DNA of 10,652 nt from an uncultured Opitutales bacterium (GTDB lineage: Bacteria > Verrucomicrobiota > Verrucomicrobiia > Opitutales > Intestinicryptomonadaceae), in contig URYY01000075.1 of the NCBI GenBank assembly GCA_900552245.1, positions 1-10,652 on the forward strand, read 5' to 3'. Below, in pieces: positions 1 to 6,162 of the stretch. The position numbers and the translations under genes were made by a program. Each line of letters starts with the position of its first letter. Position 1 is the first letter of the stretch. The notes beneath the pieces were generated by a model. That model did not search any database and was not told where the DNA came from. It saw only the letters and a list, made by a program, of their open reading frames with translations.

Positions 1-725
1 CCCAGTACATGGGCAACCGCTACTTGGATTTCTCGGACTCTGCAAAGGCTCAGTACGAAAAGTGGCGCGCGCAAAATGCGACTACCGCCCCGGAATTTCC
101 AAAGAGCTTCCCGGCGACAGATGAATTCATACACGACCCGTGCTGGAATTTGTTCCGCTCTCACTGGCTTGCCGATTGGGTGAATAACGACGCCCGCGCC
201 TATCGCGAGGGCTTCGGCGAAAAGCCCGTTTGGATTGCCTCCGACTATCTCGATGCGAACGAGAAGACCATGGACGCCCGTCTGGGTAACCCCATGAATT
301 TCCTACTGCACCTCGTAGAGCCCGACATTTTGCAGGTAAACTGGACTTGGCACTTCGACGACCGCGTTCCGAACGCCAAGGCCTACGCTCGCGTTCACGA
401 AATTATGAACGCCACAAATCGCGATTGGGTTATAACGGAGCACATGACTATAAACGGCACCGACTACCACCCGCACGAGATGGAGGCGCTACTCACAAAC
501 ACCATAGAAAACAGCACGAATTTCGGTTGGGAGTTTGTCGATATTGCCGTTGATAACGTAGATCCGTCTCAGGAGGGCGTTGTGGTAGCAGGGAGCTTCA
601 AGCCTCTGAACTTCTCAGTCTACAACAACGACTGGAGCCCGAAGCCCTCTATGGCTTACGTCGATGAGCGCTGGAGCGAGTGGATGGCAAAAATTGACGA
701 AAAAATTGCAAGGCAGCTCTCTTAG
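1..725 (+). CDS. Probable glycoside hydrolase, C-terminal part (clan GH-A-like, possibly GH42-like)
   Basis: The reading frame is open from the left edge (first whole codon at base 3), so the ATG at base 9 is probably internal and the N-terminus lies outside the window. About 240 residues are visible, ending at TAG 723-725. The chain is rich in Trp and Tyr, as in carbohydrate-active enzymes. It has a PVWIASDYLD strand, an NWTWHFDD segment and an ITEHMT segment whose Glu could be a catalytic nucleophile at the end of a TIM-barrel strand. The early stretch (W..FR...ADWV) recalls the region of GH42-type beta-galactosidases that precedes the last barrel strands. These are resemblances from memory, not an alignment, so the family is uncertain. 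The gene ends in a strong terminator and a sulfatase follows on the same strand, which suggests both act on a sulfated glycan. It is not frameshifted in the visible part. Confidence 0.5.
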   Translation, partial: QYMGNRYLDFSDSAKAQYEKWRAQNATTAPEFPKSFPATDEFIHDPCWNLFRSHWLADWVNNDARAYREGFGEKPVWIASDYLDANEKTMDARLGNPMNFLLHLVEPDILQVNWTWHFDDRVPNAKAYARVHEIMNATNRDWVITEHMTINGTDYHPHEMEALLTNTIENSTNFGWEFVDIAVDNVDPSQEGVVVAGSFKPLNFSVYNNDWSPKPSMAYVDERWSEWMAKIDEKIARQLS

Positions 726-767
726 TTAAAGAGCTAAACTTTGAAAGTCTAAAAATTTAAACTTTAG

Positions 768-794
768 GCGCGCCGTATTGGTGCGCTTTTTTTT
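768..794 (+). terminator. Rho-independent terminator of the glycosidase gene
   Basis: A 7-bp stem (GCGCGCC at 768-774 with GGTGCGC at 780-786, one G-U pair) closes a 5-base loop and is followed at once by eight T (787-794). It lies 43 bases after the stop codon and separates the glycosidase transcript from the sulfatase. Confidence 0.85.
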
Positions 795-803
795 GACCTA
801 AAC

Positions 804-828
804 GCTCTAGCGGAACTTTAGCTCTAGC
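804..828 (+). repeat. Pair of 8-base direct repeats GCTCTAGC
   Basis: GCTCTAGC occurs at 804-811 and again at 821-828, a 17-base period, just downstream of the terminator. It contains CTAG, which is rare in many bacterial genomes. It may be a regulator half-site pair, but two copies of eight bases can arise by chance. Confidence 0.3.
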
Positions 829-909
829 CTTACTTGCCATAAAAAAGCAACTTAGTGGCGCAGCTAATCGCCGGTTAAATGCTGTAATTATTAATAAATT
901 TTAATATAA

Positions 910-921
910 AAAGTGCACTTT
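910..921. promoter_or_regulatory. 12-base perfect palindrome, candidate operator
   Basis: AAAGTGCACTTT at 910-921 is a perfect 12-base palindrome in the sulfatase leader. A TATAAA hexamer at 905-910 abuts it, with a weak -35-like CTGTAA 17 bases further upstream (882-887). This places the palindrome where a repressor would block transcription. No regulator gene is in the window, so the assignment is inference. Confidence 0.3.
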
Positions 922-1014
922 GCCCTTGGTGTTATTCCCATTTTTAATAAATCTAAAAAGGTAAATTTGCAGAAACTTATTGGGAAGAAATGCGTTAATA
1001 CAAGCTAGGTGCTT

Positions 1015-1043
1015 TTGCATTTACCTCTCCTTATTTATAGAAT
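1015..1043 (+). promoter_or_regulatory. Candidate sigma-70-type promoter of the sulfatase gene
   Basis: TTGCAT (1015-1020) and TAGAAT (1038-1043, five of six bases of the -10 consensus) are 17 bases apart. This would start transcription about 37 bases before the ATG. The -35 match is poor (three of six) and the surrounding DNA is AT-rich, so this is tentative. Confidence 0.35.
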
Positions 1044-1086
1044 TAAATCTTTATAAAACTAGCTACTTTACCTAAAAACTATAGAT

Positions 1087-2562
1087 ATGAAAAAACTACC
1101 AACTGCTATATTCGCCATTGCGGCTGCATCTGCGGCTTTTGCAAAGCAACTCCCCAATATTGTATTAGTTTTGTGCGACGACTTCGGCTACGGCTCTCTA
1201 AATTCATACGGAGCTTCCGACAAACTCGTCAAGACGCCCAATATGGATTCCATAGGAAAGGACGGAATTAGGTTTACGAACGTGCACGCTCCAAGCAGCG
1301 TAAGCTCGCCCACGCGCTACGCAGTTTTGACCGGCAGGTATCCGTGGCGCACTGAGATGAATTTCGGCGTTTGGGGCTTTGAGCCGCTTTTAATAGGCAA
1401 GGATACTTTAACTCTCCAGCAGATGTTAAAGTCAAAGGGCTACGCTACTGCATGTATAGGCAAGTGGCACTTGGGCTACGGCGATAAGCGCAGAAAATTT
1501 AACGATATGGATTTTCGAGACGACCTTACTGCAAAGGGCGTAAATAGCACGGGCTTCGACTATTCCTTCACAATTCCGCAAAATCATGGCGATATTTCCG
1601 GAATATATCTTGAAAATGACAAGATTTGGGGGCTTCGCTCAAACAAAACTGTAGATAACGGCAAGACTTTATCAGGCAATCCCTACATGGGCTACGACGC
1701 TCCCCAGCGAGTAAACGAGGAGGTTCTGCAAAAACTAAACGAAAAGACTTTCGCTTGGCTTGACCGTGTGCCGAAAGATAAGCCATTTTTCTTATATTAC
1801 CCGACTCCGGCCGTGCACGCACCCATAACTCCTTCAAAGAAAAATGCCGGCAAGAGCCCCGCAGGCGCCTACGGAGATTTTGTGATGGACTTGGACGATG
1901 CCGTCGGCGACTTAATTTCGTACCTAAAAAAACGCGGGCAGTACGATAACACGATATTTATCTTTACCTCCGATAACGGCGCCCAACACTGCGCCCCAAA
2001 TTACGATAGAACAAAGAAAAACGTGCCCATCTTAAACCATGTTCAAGACGCAAACAGAGCCGGATTTTATCCTAACGGTAATCTCACTCTTGGAAAAACT
2101 TTCATAACCGAGGGCGGGACCCGCGTTCCGTTCATGGTTCGCTGGCCCGGGCACATTCCTGAGGGGGCGGTGTCCGACCAAGCCTTTAGCTTAGTTGACA
2201 TAATGGCAACACTTGCCGGAGTTGTTGACTATAAGCTCGACAAGTCCGCAGCAAACGGAACTTGCGATAGCTATGATGTCTTTGATATGTGGCTGAACAA
2301 AAAAATGGAAAGGCCAAATATAATTACCGCCGGCGAGTCGGGGATACACGCAATCAGAAATGGCAACGTAAAGTACATAGACGGCAAGCAAATGCGCCGC
2401 AAGGTCGATAGGCGCCCGTACGAGACAAAGCCCTCTATGTACGATTTGAATGAGGATTTAAAAGAGACAGAGGATATATCTGTCAAAAATCCGGAACTTG
2501 CAAAAAAGCTTGCGGAAACTCTCAATAAAATAATGGAGGAAGGCACAAGCTTTATAGACTGA
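1087..2562 (+). CDS. Secreted sulfatase, family S1, serine-type active site
   Basis: This 491-residue enzyme hydrolyses sulfate esters, most likely on glycans. A signal peptide covers residues 1-19 (two Lys, an Ala-rich core, AFA before the cut), so it acts outside the cytoplasm. The alkaline-phosphatase-like sulfatase motifs occur in order: metal-binding CDD (Asp31, Asp32); the formylglycine motif S-S-P-T-R at 73-77 followed by LTGR (81-84); GKWHLG with Lys126 and His128; His244; SDNG with metal-binding Asp296 and Asn297; and Lys337 before the TEGGTRVPF segment. Residue 73 is Ser, not Cys, so activation needs a radical SAM maturase (anSME) and would work without oxygen. Length and motif set are complete. 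It resembles arylsulfatase A or N-acetylgalactosamine-6-sulfatase relatives, but substrate and subfamily cannot be read from sequence. No Shine-Dalgarno site precedes the ATG. Confidence 0.93.
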   Translation: MKKLPTAIFAIAAASAAFAKQLPNIVLVLCDDFGYGSLNSYGASDKLVKTPNMDSIGKDGIRFTNVHAPSSVSSPTRYAVLTGRYPWRTEMNFGVWGFEPLLIGKDTLTLQQMLKSKGYATACIGKWHLGYGDKRRKFNDMDFRDDLTAKGVNSTGFDYSFTIPQNHGDISGIYLENDKIWGLRSNKTVDNGKTLSGNPYMGYDAPQRVNEEVLQKLNEKTFAWLDRVPKDKPFFLYYPTPAVHAPITPSKKNAGKSPAGAYGDFVMDLDDAVGDLISYLKKRGQYDNTIFIFTSDNGAQHCAPNYDRTKKNVPILNHVQDANRAGFYPNGNLTLGKTFITEGGTRVPFMVRWPGHIPEGAVSDQAFSLVDIMATLAGVVDYKLDKSAANGTCDSYDVFDMWLNKKMERPNIITAGESGIHAIRNGNVKYIDGKQMRRKVDRRPYETKPSMYDLNEDLKETEDISVKNPELAKKLAETLNKIMEEGTSFID

Positions 2563-2571
2563 ATTTATATT

Positions 2572-2634
2572 GCAAAAATTTTGCGGAATTACTCTCAGAA
2601 GTCTCGCCTTACAAATCCGCATTTAAATGAGAGT
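2572..2634 (+). repeat. Interlaced inverted repeats after the sulfatase stop
   Basis: A 13-base palindrome with a central A (GCAAAA at 2572-2577, TTTTGC at 2579-2584) is followed by two interlocking inverted pairs. These are GCGGA 2583-2587 with TCCGC 2616-2620, and ACTCTCA 2591-2597 with TGAGAGT 2628-2634. The order A-B-A'-B' allows either of two hairpins or a pseudoknot in the 3' end of the sulfatase RNA. Confidence 0.4.
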
Positions 2635-2653
2635 TTCAGATTTGAATCGAAAG

Positions 2654-2679
2654 CCCCTCTGCATTCAGGGGAGTTTTTT
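2654..2679 (+). terminator. Terminator of the sulfatase gene
   Basis: CCCCT (2654-2658) pairs with AGGGG (2667-2671) across an 8-base loop, with T-runs at 2674-2679 and 2681-2685. It sits about 90 bases after the stop codon. The minus strand has no matching T-run, so it does not look efficient for hemW, which converges from the other side. Confidence 0.65.
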
Positions 2680-2782
2680 ATTTTTGCGTTTTTTTTACAA
2701 GGATATTCGCTTTTCAAAATTTTAGCTTTGGAAGATTTTATAGTTTTCTAGACGGCGCGAAGTTATCTTGCTAAAAACACAG

Positions 2783-3958
2783 TTAGAGAAAGTATTCGGC
2801 GACGGAGTCGGCAAGCGGAATACCCGCCTTTGTGAGCCTAAAATAATCGCCATCTATTTCGCAGAGCCCCTCTTTTAAAAGTTCGGAAATGGCGGGGAAG
2901 TACTTGTTTAAATCGGCTTTGGGATAGCGCATTTTTAGGGCTTTCAAATTTACTCCGCAAATTTTTCTCAGCCCGAATATGAGGCTGCAACTTAGCATCT
3001 CGGCTTGGTCGAGTTTTACGATGTCGTCGTAATCTTTAGAATTTGTTTTAACTAGATTTTCCCACAAATTTAGGTCGGCCGGATTTCTCCGCCTAAGCGA
3101 GTCTATCTGCGAGGCTGCGGCGGGTCCAAAGCCCACCCAAGAATTCATATTCCAAGTGTTTAAATTATGGGCGCACTCAAAACCGGGCTTGGCGTAATTT
3201 GAAATTTCATAGTGCTTAAAGCCCGAATTTTCCAAAACTTCCATAGCCTTGTAGAGAAAATCGACCTCCCTTATCTGTGTATCGATTTCCTTTAGATTGC
3301 CCGCGCAACAGGAGCTTGCCGACTCAAATTCAAGACAGTAGGCGCTCAGGTGCTTTATCGGGTAGCTCAGGGCTTTTTCGAGGTCGCTTTGCCAGAGTTG
3401 CATAGTTTGATTTCTGCTTCCAAATATTAAATCTATATTCAGATTCTCGAAGATTTTCAGAGCGCAATCGAGCGCGTTTAGAGCGGTCTTTAGCGGGTGG
3501 GGGCGGCCGAGGTCTCTAAGCGTATTTTCGTCGAAACTCTGTATCCCGATAGATAGCCTGTTTACACCGCAGTCGTGCAGTGCGTTTAGTTTATCTCTAT
3601 TGATTGTTCCGGGGGCGGCTTCCACAGTCCATTCGATGTTAGCCGGCAAGTTTTTAAAATTTTGGCAGAGCTTTTCGAGGTGCTTTATCGAGAGGCAAGT
3701 TGGAGTTCCGCCCCCAAAAAAAATACTCTGGACTTCAAAATTCTTGTGAATCTCGAAAAAATTTGAAATTTCAGAGCTGATGCAGTCTATGTAAGAGTCG
3801 ATTTCAGAAGGGCTTGGAAATTGTTTGTAAAATTTGCAATAGGCGCATTTGCGAGCGCAGAAGGGCACATGCACATAAATGGCACCCCTTTTTGCGGGCC
3901 TTTCAAGCGGGTCTGAATTATCCGAAAAAACGGAAGTATCGTTAAGTTTGTCTTGCAC
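2783..3958 (-). CDS. hemW: HemW-type radical SAM heme chaperone
   Basis: This 391-residue radical SAM protein belongs to the HemN/HemW family. HemW binds heme and is thought to hand it to membrane proteins such as respiratory enzymes; it is often misnamed coproporphyrinogen oxidase. Visible motifs are YVHVPFC, the [4Fe-4S] site C-x3-C-x2-C (Cys34, Cys38, Cys41, followed by Lys-Phe rather than the extra Cys of true HemN), FFGGGTPT (SAM binding), GIQSF, and a C-terminal domain ending near the stop. The heme-binding motif HNxxYW is present as HNLNTW (264-269), with Thr for Tyr. The start is GTG at 3958 because the only upstream in-frame codons before a stop are not start codons and no closer alternative exists before the core. 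No clear Shine-Dalgarno site is seen. It is divergent from the lipoprotein gene and convergent with the sulfatase. It lacks the Cys-rich C-terminal clusters of sulfatase maturases. Confidence 0.88.
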   Translation of the reverse strand: MQDKLNDTSVFSDNSDPLERPAKRGAIYVHVPFCARKCAYCKFYKQFPSPSEIDSYIDCISSEISNFFEIHKNFEVQSIFFGGGTPTCLSIKHLEKLCQNFKNLPANIEWTVEAAPGTINRDKLNALHDCGVNRLSIGIQSFDENTLRDLGRPHPLKTALNALDCALKIFENLNIDLIFGSRNQTMQLWQSDLEKALSYPIKHLSAYCLEFESASSCCAGNLKEIDTQIREVDFLYKAMEVLENSGFKHYEISNYAKPGFECAHNLNTWNMNSWVGFGPAAASQIDSLRRRNPADLNLWENLVKTNSKDYDDIVKLDQAEMLSCSLIFGLRKICGVNLKALKMRYPKADLNKYFPAISELLKEGLCEIDGDYFRLTKAGIPLADSVAEYFL

Positions 3959-4001
3959 TGTTTCGATAAATTATTAGATTTTTAGGGCATTAGAATGAAT
4001 A

Positions 4002-4007
4002 AAGAGG
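4002..4007 (+). promoter_or_regulatory. Ribosome binding site that fixes the lipoprotein start
   Basis: AAGAGG lies five bases before the ATG at 4013, whereas the in-frame ATG at 3995 has no good site. This favours the downstream start. Confidence 0.6.
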
Positions 4008-4012
4008 CAACT

Positions 4013-4978
4013 ATGAGTATTGTAAAGATTTTTAGAGTGACAATGGCTTCGGCCTTGTTGGCACTGCTTTGCGCGTGTTCCGGAATTACAAATCTATCTC
4101 CGGCAAAAATGCCGCGCAATCCGTCCGATATTTATACGCTTACAATGAGCGGCCACATAAATGACGGCTCTATCGTGAAAAATTCCGTCAAGGGTTACAT
4201 TGTTATAGACGGCGAAATGCGCGAGATGACGCAAGTTTCAGACCGCGACGGCGAGCGCACCTTTGAGTATGAATACAAGATGCCCCGCAATAGGACGGAG
4301 GCAAAGTACTACTATATGATAAAGTACCAGACCGATACGGGTGCTGGCGGTGTCGTTGAGCGCAAAATCGTAAGCCCCATGGTCTATGACTTAAAGACGC
4401 AGTCGCGCTACGTCACGAACATGGAATTTAGCCGAGGCCAGATTGGAACGGTGGTTCCCGTCACAGGCAGGGGCTTCAATAGCCAAGATAAGGTAAAAAT
4501 AGGTGACGTCTATGCGGATATAGATTCCGTGACGCGCAATGTGTTAAAATTTATCGTTCCGCCGCTAAAGTCGGGCGTTACTTACGATGTAAAGATTGAA
4601 AATGAAGAGGGTTCAACTTGGATAGGCACATTCAAAGTTGACACTTCAGAGCTTTCAGTATCGCCCTCAGCTTTAGAGTTAACTAGCGGTGACGTCATAA
4701 ACTTGGTTTTCTTCACGGGCTTTAAGGCTCCTGAAGGAGGCTATCCGATTGAGGTAACCACAAATATTCCAAGCAGTGTGATTATGCCGGAAGTAGTGGT
4801 TAAGCCCGGTGAAGACAGAGTTGTAGTTCCGGTTAAGGGCGGCAGTGAGGGCATAGGGTGCCTATATGTGAACGCCTTGGGCTACAGGGAAAAGGTGATA
4901 CCGGTGACTGTTAAGATGGCGGATTTCGCCGGCAGTTCAAACGTTGAGAAAGTTCAACAAAAGGCCAACGAAAAATAA
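4013..4978 (+). CDS. Lipoprotein with an IPT/TIG-like domain, function unknown
   Basis: With the start at 4013 the protein has 321 residues; an ATG at 3995 would add six. The N-terminus is a lipoprotein signal: basic start, hydrophobic run, then L-C-A-C with Cys22 as the likely lipidated residue. The mature chain is probably anchored in the outer or inner membrane facing the periplasm or surface. After a beta-rich region (about 35-130), residues 137-213 look like an IPT/TIG immunoglobulin-like fold (V-x-G-x-G-F, K-I-G-D, F-x-V-P-P, Y-D-V-x-I-x-N). A third beta-sandwich-like segment (about 215-300) follows and I do not recognise it. The tail is polar. IPT domains serve in surface glycan-binding proteins among others, so glycan or envelope binding is possible but unproven. 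It lies 54 bases from the divergent hemW start, so both may share a promoter region. Confidence 0.75.
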   Translation: MSIVKIFRVTMASALLALLCACSGITNLSPAKMPRNPSDIYTLTMSGHINDGSIVKNSVKGYIVIDGEMREMTQVSDRDGERTFEYEYKMPRNRTEAKYYYMIKYQTDTGAGGVVERKIVSPMVYDLKTQSRYVTNMEFSRGQIGTVVPVTGRGFNSQDKVKIGDVYADIDSVTRNVLKFIVPPLKSGVTYDVKIENEEGSTWIGTFKVDTSELSVSPSALELTSGDVINLVFFTGFKAPEGGYPIEVTTNIPSSVIMPEVVVKPGEDRVVVPVKGGSEGIGCLYVNALGYREKVIPVTVKMADFAGSSNVEKVQQKANEK

Positions 4979-4989
4979 TTTAAAAATTC

Positions 4990-5017
4990 GCCCGAATTTA
5001 TTTCGGGCATTTTTTTT
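4990..5017 (+). terminator. Terminator-like hairpin between the lipoprotein and LOG genes
   Basis: GCCCGAA (4990-4996) pairs perfectly with TTCGGGC (5002-5008) over a 5-base loop, and eight T follow at 5010-5017. It begins 12 bases after the lipoprotein stop. The T-run touches the Shine-Dalgarno site of the next gene at 5018, so no promoter fits between them. It may be a full terminator, a partial one that sets the ratio of the two genes, or an attenuator. Confidence 0.85.
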
Positions 5018-5025
5018 GGAAGGAG
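5018..5025 (+). promoter_or_regulatory. Strong ribosome binding site of the LOG gene
   Basis: GGAAGGAG ends three bases before the ATG at 5029. It is the best Shine-Dalgarno site in the window and follows the terminator T-run without a gap. Confidence 0.8.
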
Positions 5026-5028
5026 ACT

Positions 5029-5922
5029 ATGGCAAAAAAATCAGTAAAAAAAGAGGGCTATTTCAAAAAAAGTAGCGCAATAATTCACAATGGCGAACCG
5101 GCCGAGCAGCCAATAGATTCGGCCATATCCAATATGGCGGAGCGCATAGTAAAAATAGAGCGCGACTTGCTTATGCCTGCCATAACCTTTGAACATGCCC
5201 AGCTGCAAAATACCATCACATTTTTTGGTGCCTCGCGCATAAAGTCTCCGGAGCAGGCTAGAATGCATTACGAGGAGCTTTCGGCAAAGTACAAGGGCAA
5301 GAAGATGTCGGAGGAGGCCAAGAAGCTCTTGCGAAAGGCGAAGCTTGGCATTGAATCCTCAAAGTATTACGCGCAGGCGGAGGAGCTTGCAAAGCGCCTG
5401 CAAGAGTGGATAAATTCCTACAATTTGCCGCCGGAAGATAACTTCTACATTATGACAGGCGGCGGCCCCGGCATAATGGAAGCTGCAAATAAGGGAGCTT
5501 TTCTGGCGGGGGGTAAGACTGCGGGGCTTACTATAACAATTCCCGACGAACAGCGCAGAAACGCCTATGTAACGCCTGAGCTTGGCATAAATTTTCACTA
5601 CTTTTTGATGCGCAAATTCTGGCTTTTATTCTTTGCAAAAGCCATCGTTGTATTTCCCGGAGGCACCGGGACTTTTGACGAATTTTTTGAGGTCTTTACA
5701 CTAATGAAAACTCGCAAGACTCAGGAAATTTTCCCCATTGTTTTGTTTGGCAAGACGTTCTGGAAGAAAGTTGTGGACTTTCAGGCGCTCATTGATGCAG
5801 ATGTAATAAGCGAGAACGATCTAAATTTCTTCATATACGTTGAAACTGTCGACGAGGCTTTCAAGTATATCACTTCCAGCTTAAAGAAGCGCCTGCCGGA
5901 GGTTTTCAAAAAGACTTATTGA
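5029..5922 (+). CDS. LOG-family nucleoside-monophosphate phosphoribohydrolase
   Basis: This 297-residue protein belongs to the LOG / 'lysine decarboxylase-like' Rossmann family. Characterised members cut nucleoside 5'-monophosphates, such as cytokinin ribotides or AMP, into free base and ribose 5-phosphate. Both signature motifs are present: GGGPGIMEAANKGA starting at residue 144 and PGGTGTFDE at 210-218, which matches PGGxGTxxE and includes the catalytic Glu. It also carries FFGASR near 65. The first 50 residues are a Lys-rich, apparently non-globular extension, and residues 70-130 form a charged helical insert, so it is longer than the plant-type LOG of about 200 residues. The old name lysine decarboxylase is wrong for this family. 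The substrate is not deducible. It probably depends on read-through from the lipoprotein promoter or on a promoter inside that gene. It is closed by its own strong terminator. Confidence 0.88.
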   Translation: MAKKSVKKEGYFKKSSAIIHNGEPAEQPIDSAISNMAERIVKIERDLLMPAITFEHAQLQNTITFFGASRIKSPEQARMHYEELSAKYKGKKMSEEAKKLLRKAKLGIESSKYYAQAEELAKRLQEWINSYNLPPEDNFYIMTGGGPGIMEAANKGAFLAGGKTAGLTITIPDEQRRNAYVTPELGINFHYFLMRKFWLLFFAKAIVVFPGGTGTFDEFFEVFTLMKTRKTQEIFPIVLFGKTFWKKVVDFQALIDADVISENDLNFFIYVETVDEAFKYITSSLKKRLPEVFKKTY

Positions 5923-5946
5923 TAAGTTCCAATTCTTTCTTGCCAT

Positions 5947-5981
5947 GCGCTCTCTTGAATATTCCAAGAGGGCGCTTTTTT
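5947..5981 (+). terminator. Strong terminator of the LOG gene
   Basis: An 11-bp stem (GCGCTCTCTTG at 5947-5957 with CAAGAGGGCGC at 5965-5975, one G-U pair) closes a 7-base loop. Six T follow (5976-5981). It is the longest hairpin in the window. Confidence 0.9.
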
Positions 5982-6086
5982 CAATGCTTGTGGAATCGAT
6001 TCTTTTATGGGGTTAACAAATTTTAAATTGAATCTTCCATTTATAATTTCTATTGCCTTTTTTTGTTTTATCAGTTCTCAGCTACT

Positions 6087-6126
6087 TTGCAAAACTTGCA
6101 ATTTTTTAAAATAAGGCTTTTAAAAT
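6087..6126 (+). promoter_or_regulatory. Repeated hexamers upstream of rmuC, possible control region
   Basis: Two self-complementary TTGCAA hexamers (6087-6092 and 6096-6101) are separated by three bases. They are followed by two TTTTAAAAT copies (6104-6112 and 6118-6126) with a 14-base period. The second could serve as a -10 element with TTGCAA as a weak -35, but the spacer would be 19 bases. The surrounding 180-base gap (5982-6162) is AT-rich and I see no gene in it. Confidence 0.25.
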
Positions 6127-6162
6127 TGCTCGGGCTAATTTAGATTTTGCAGTCTTAGGTTT

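Larger units (their letters stand above)
795..1086 (+). other. AT-rich non-coding leader region of the sulfatase gene
   Basis: This is the longest gene-free stretch. No credible small ORF or RNA gene is visible on either strand. It contains a pair of 8-base direct repeats, a 12-base perfect palindrome, a possible promoter and several inverted pairs: TTCCCA near 936 with TGGGAA near 980, and AGGTAAAT 959-966 with ATTTACCT 1019-1026. These pairs interlock, so the corresponding RNA foldings would exclude each other. The base composition is very AT-rich, which makes short palindromes more likely by chance. The region most plausibly carries the transcriptional control of the sulfatase. Confidence 0.5.

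Noticed and set aside
2783..3958. The radical SAM gene beside the sulfatase as its maturase (anSME)
   Set aside because: It has the HemW layout (YVHVPFC, C-x3-C-x2-C-K-F, GIQSF, HNxxxW) and lacks the additional Cys clusters of sulfatase maturases. It is also convergent with the sulfatase, not co-transcribed.
5029..5922. Lysine decarboxylase
   Set aside because: This is a historical misnomer for the LOG family. The GGGPG and PGGxGTxxE motifs mark a phosphoribohydrolase, and no PLP-enzyme features are present.
5947..5981. The long GC-rich hairpin as a small RNA or tRNA remnant
   Set aside because: A single stem with a small loop and an immediate T-run directly after a stop codon is fully explained as a terminator.
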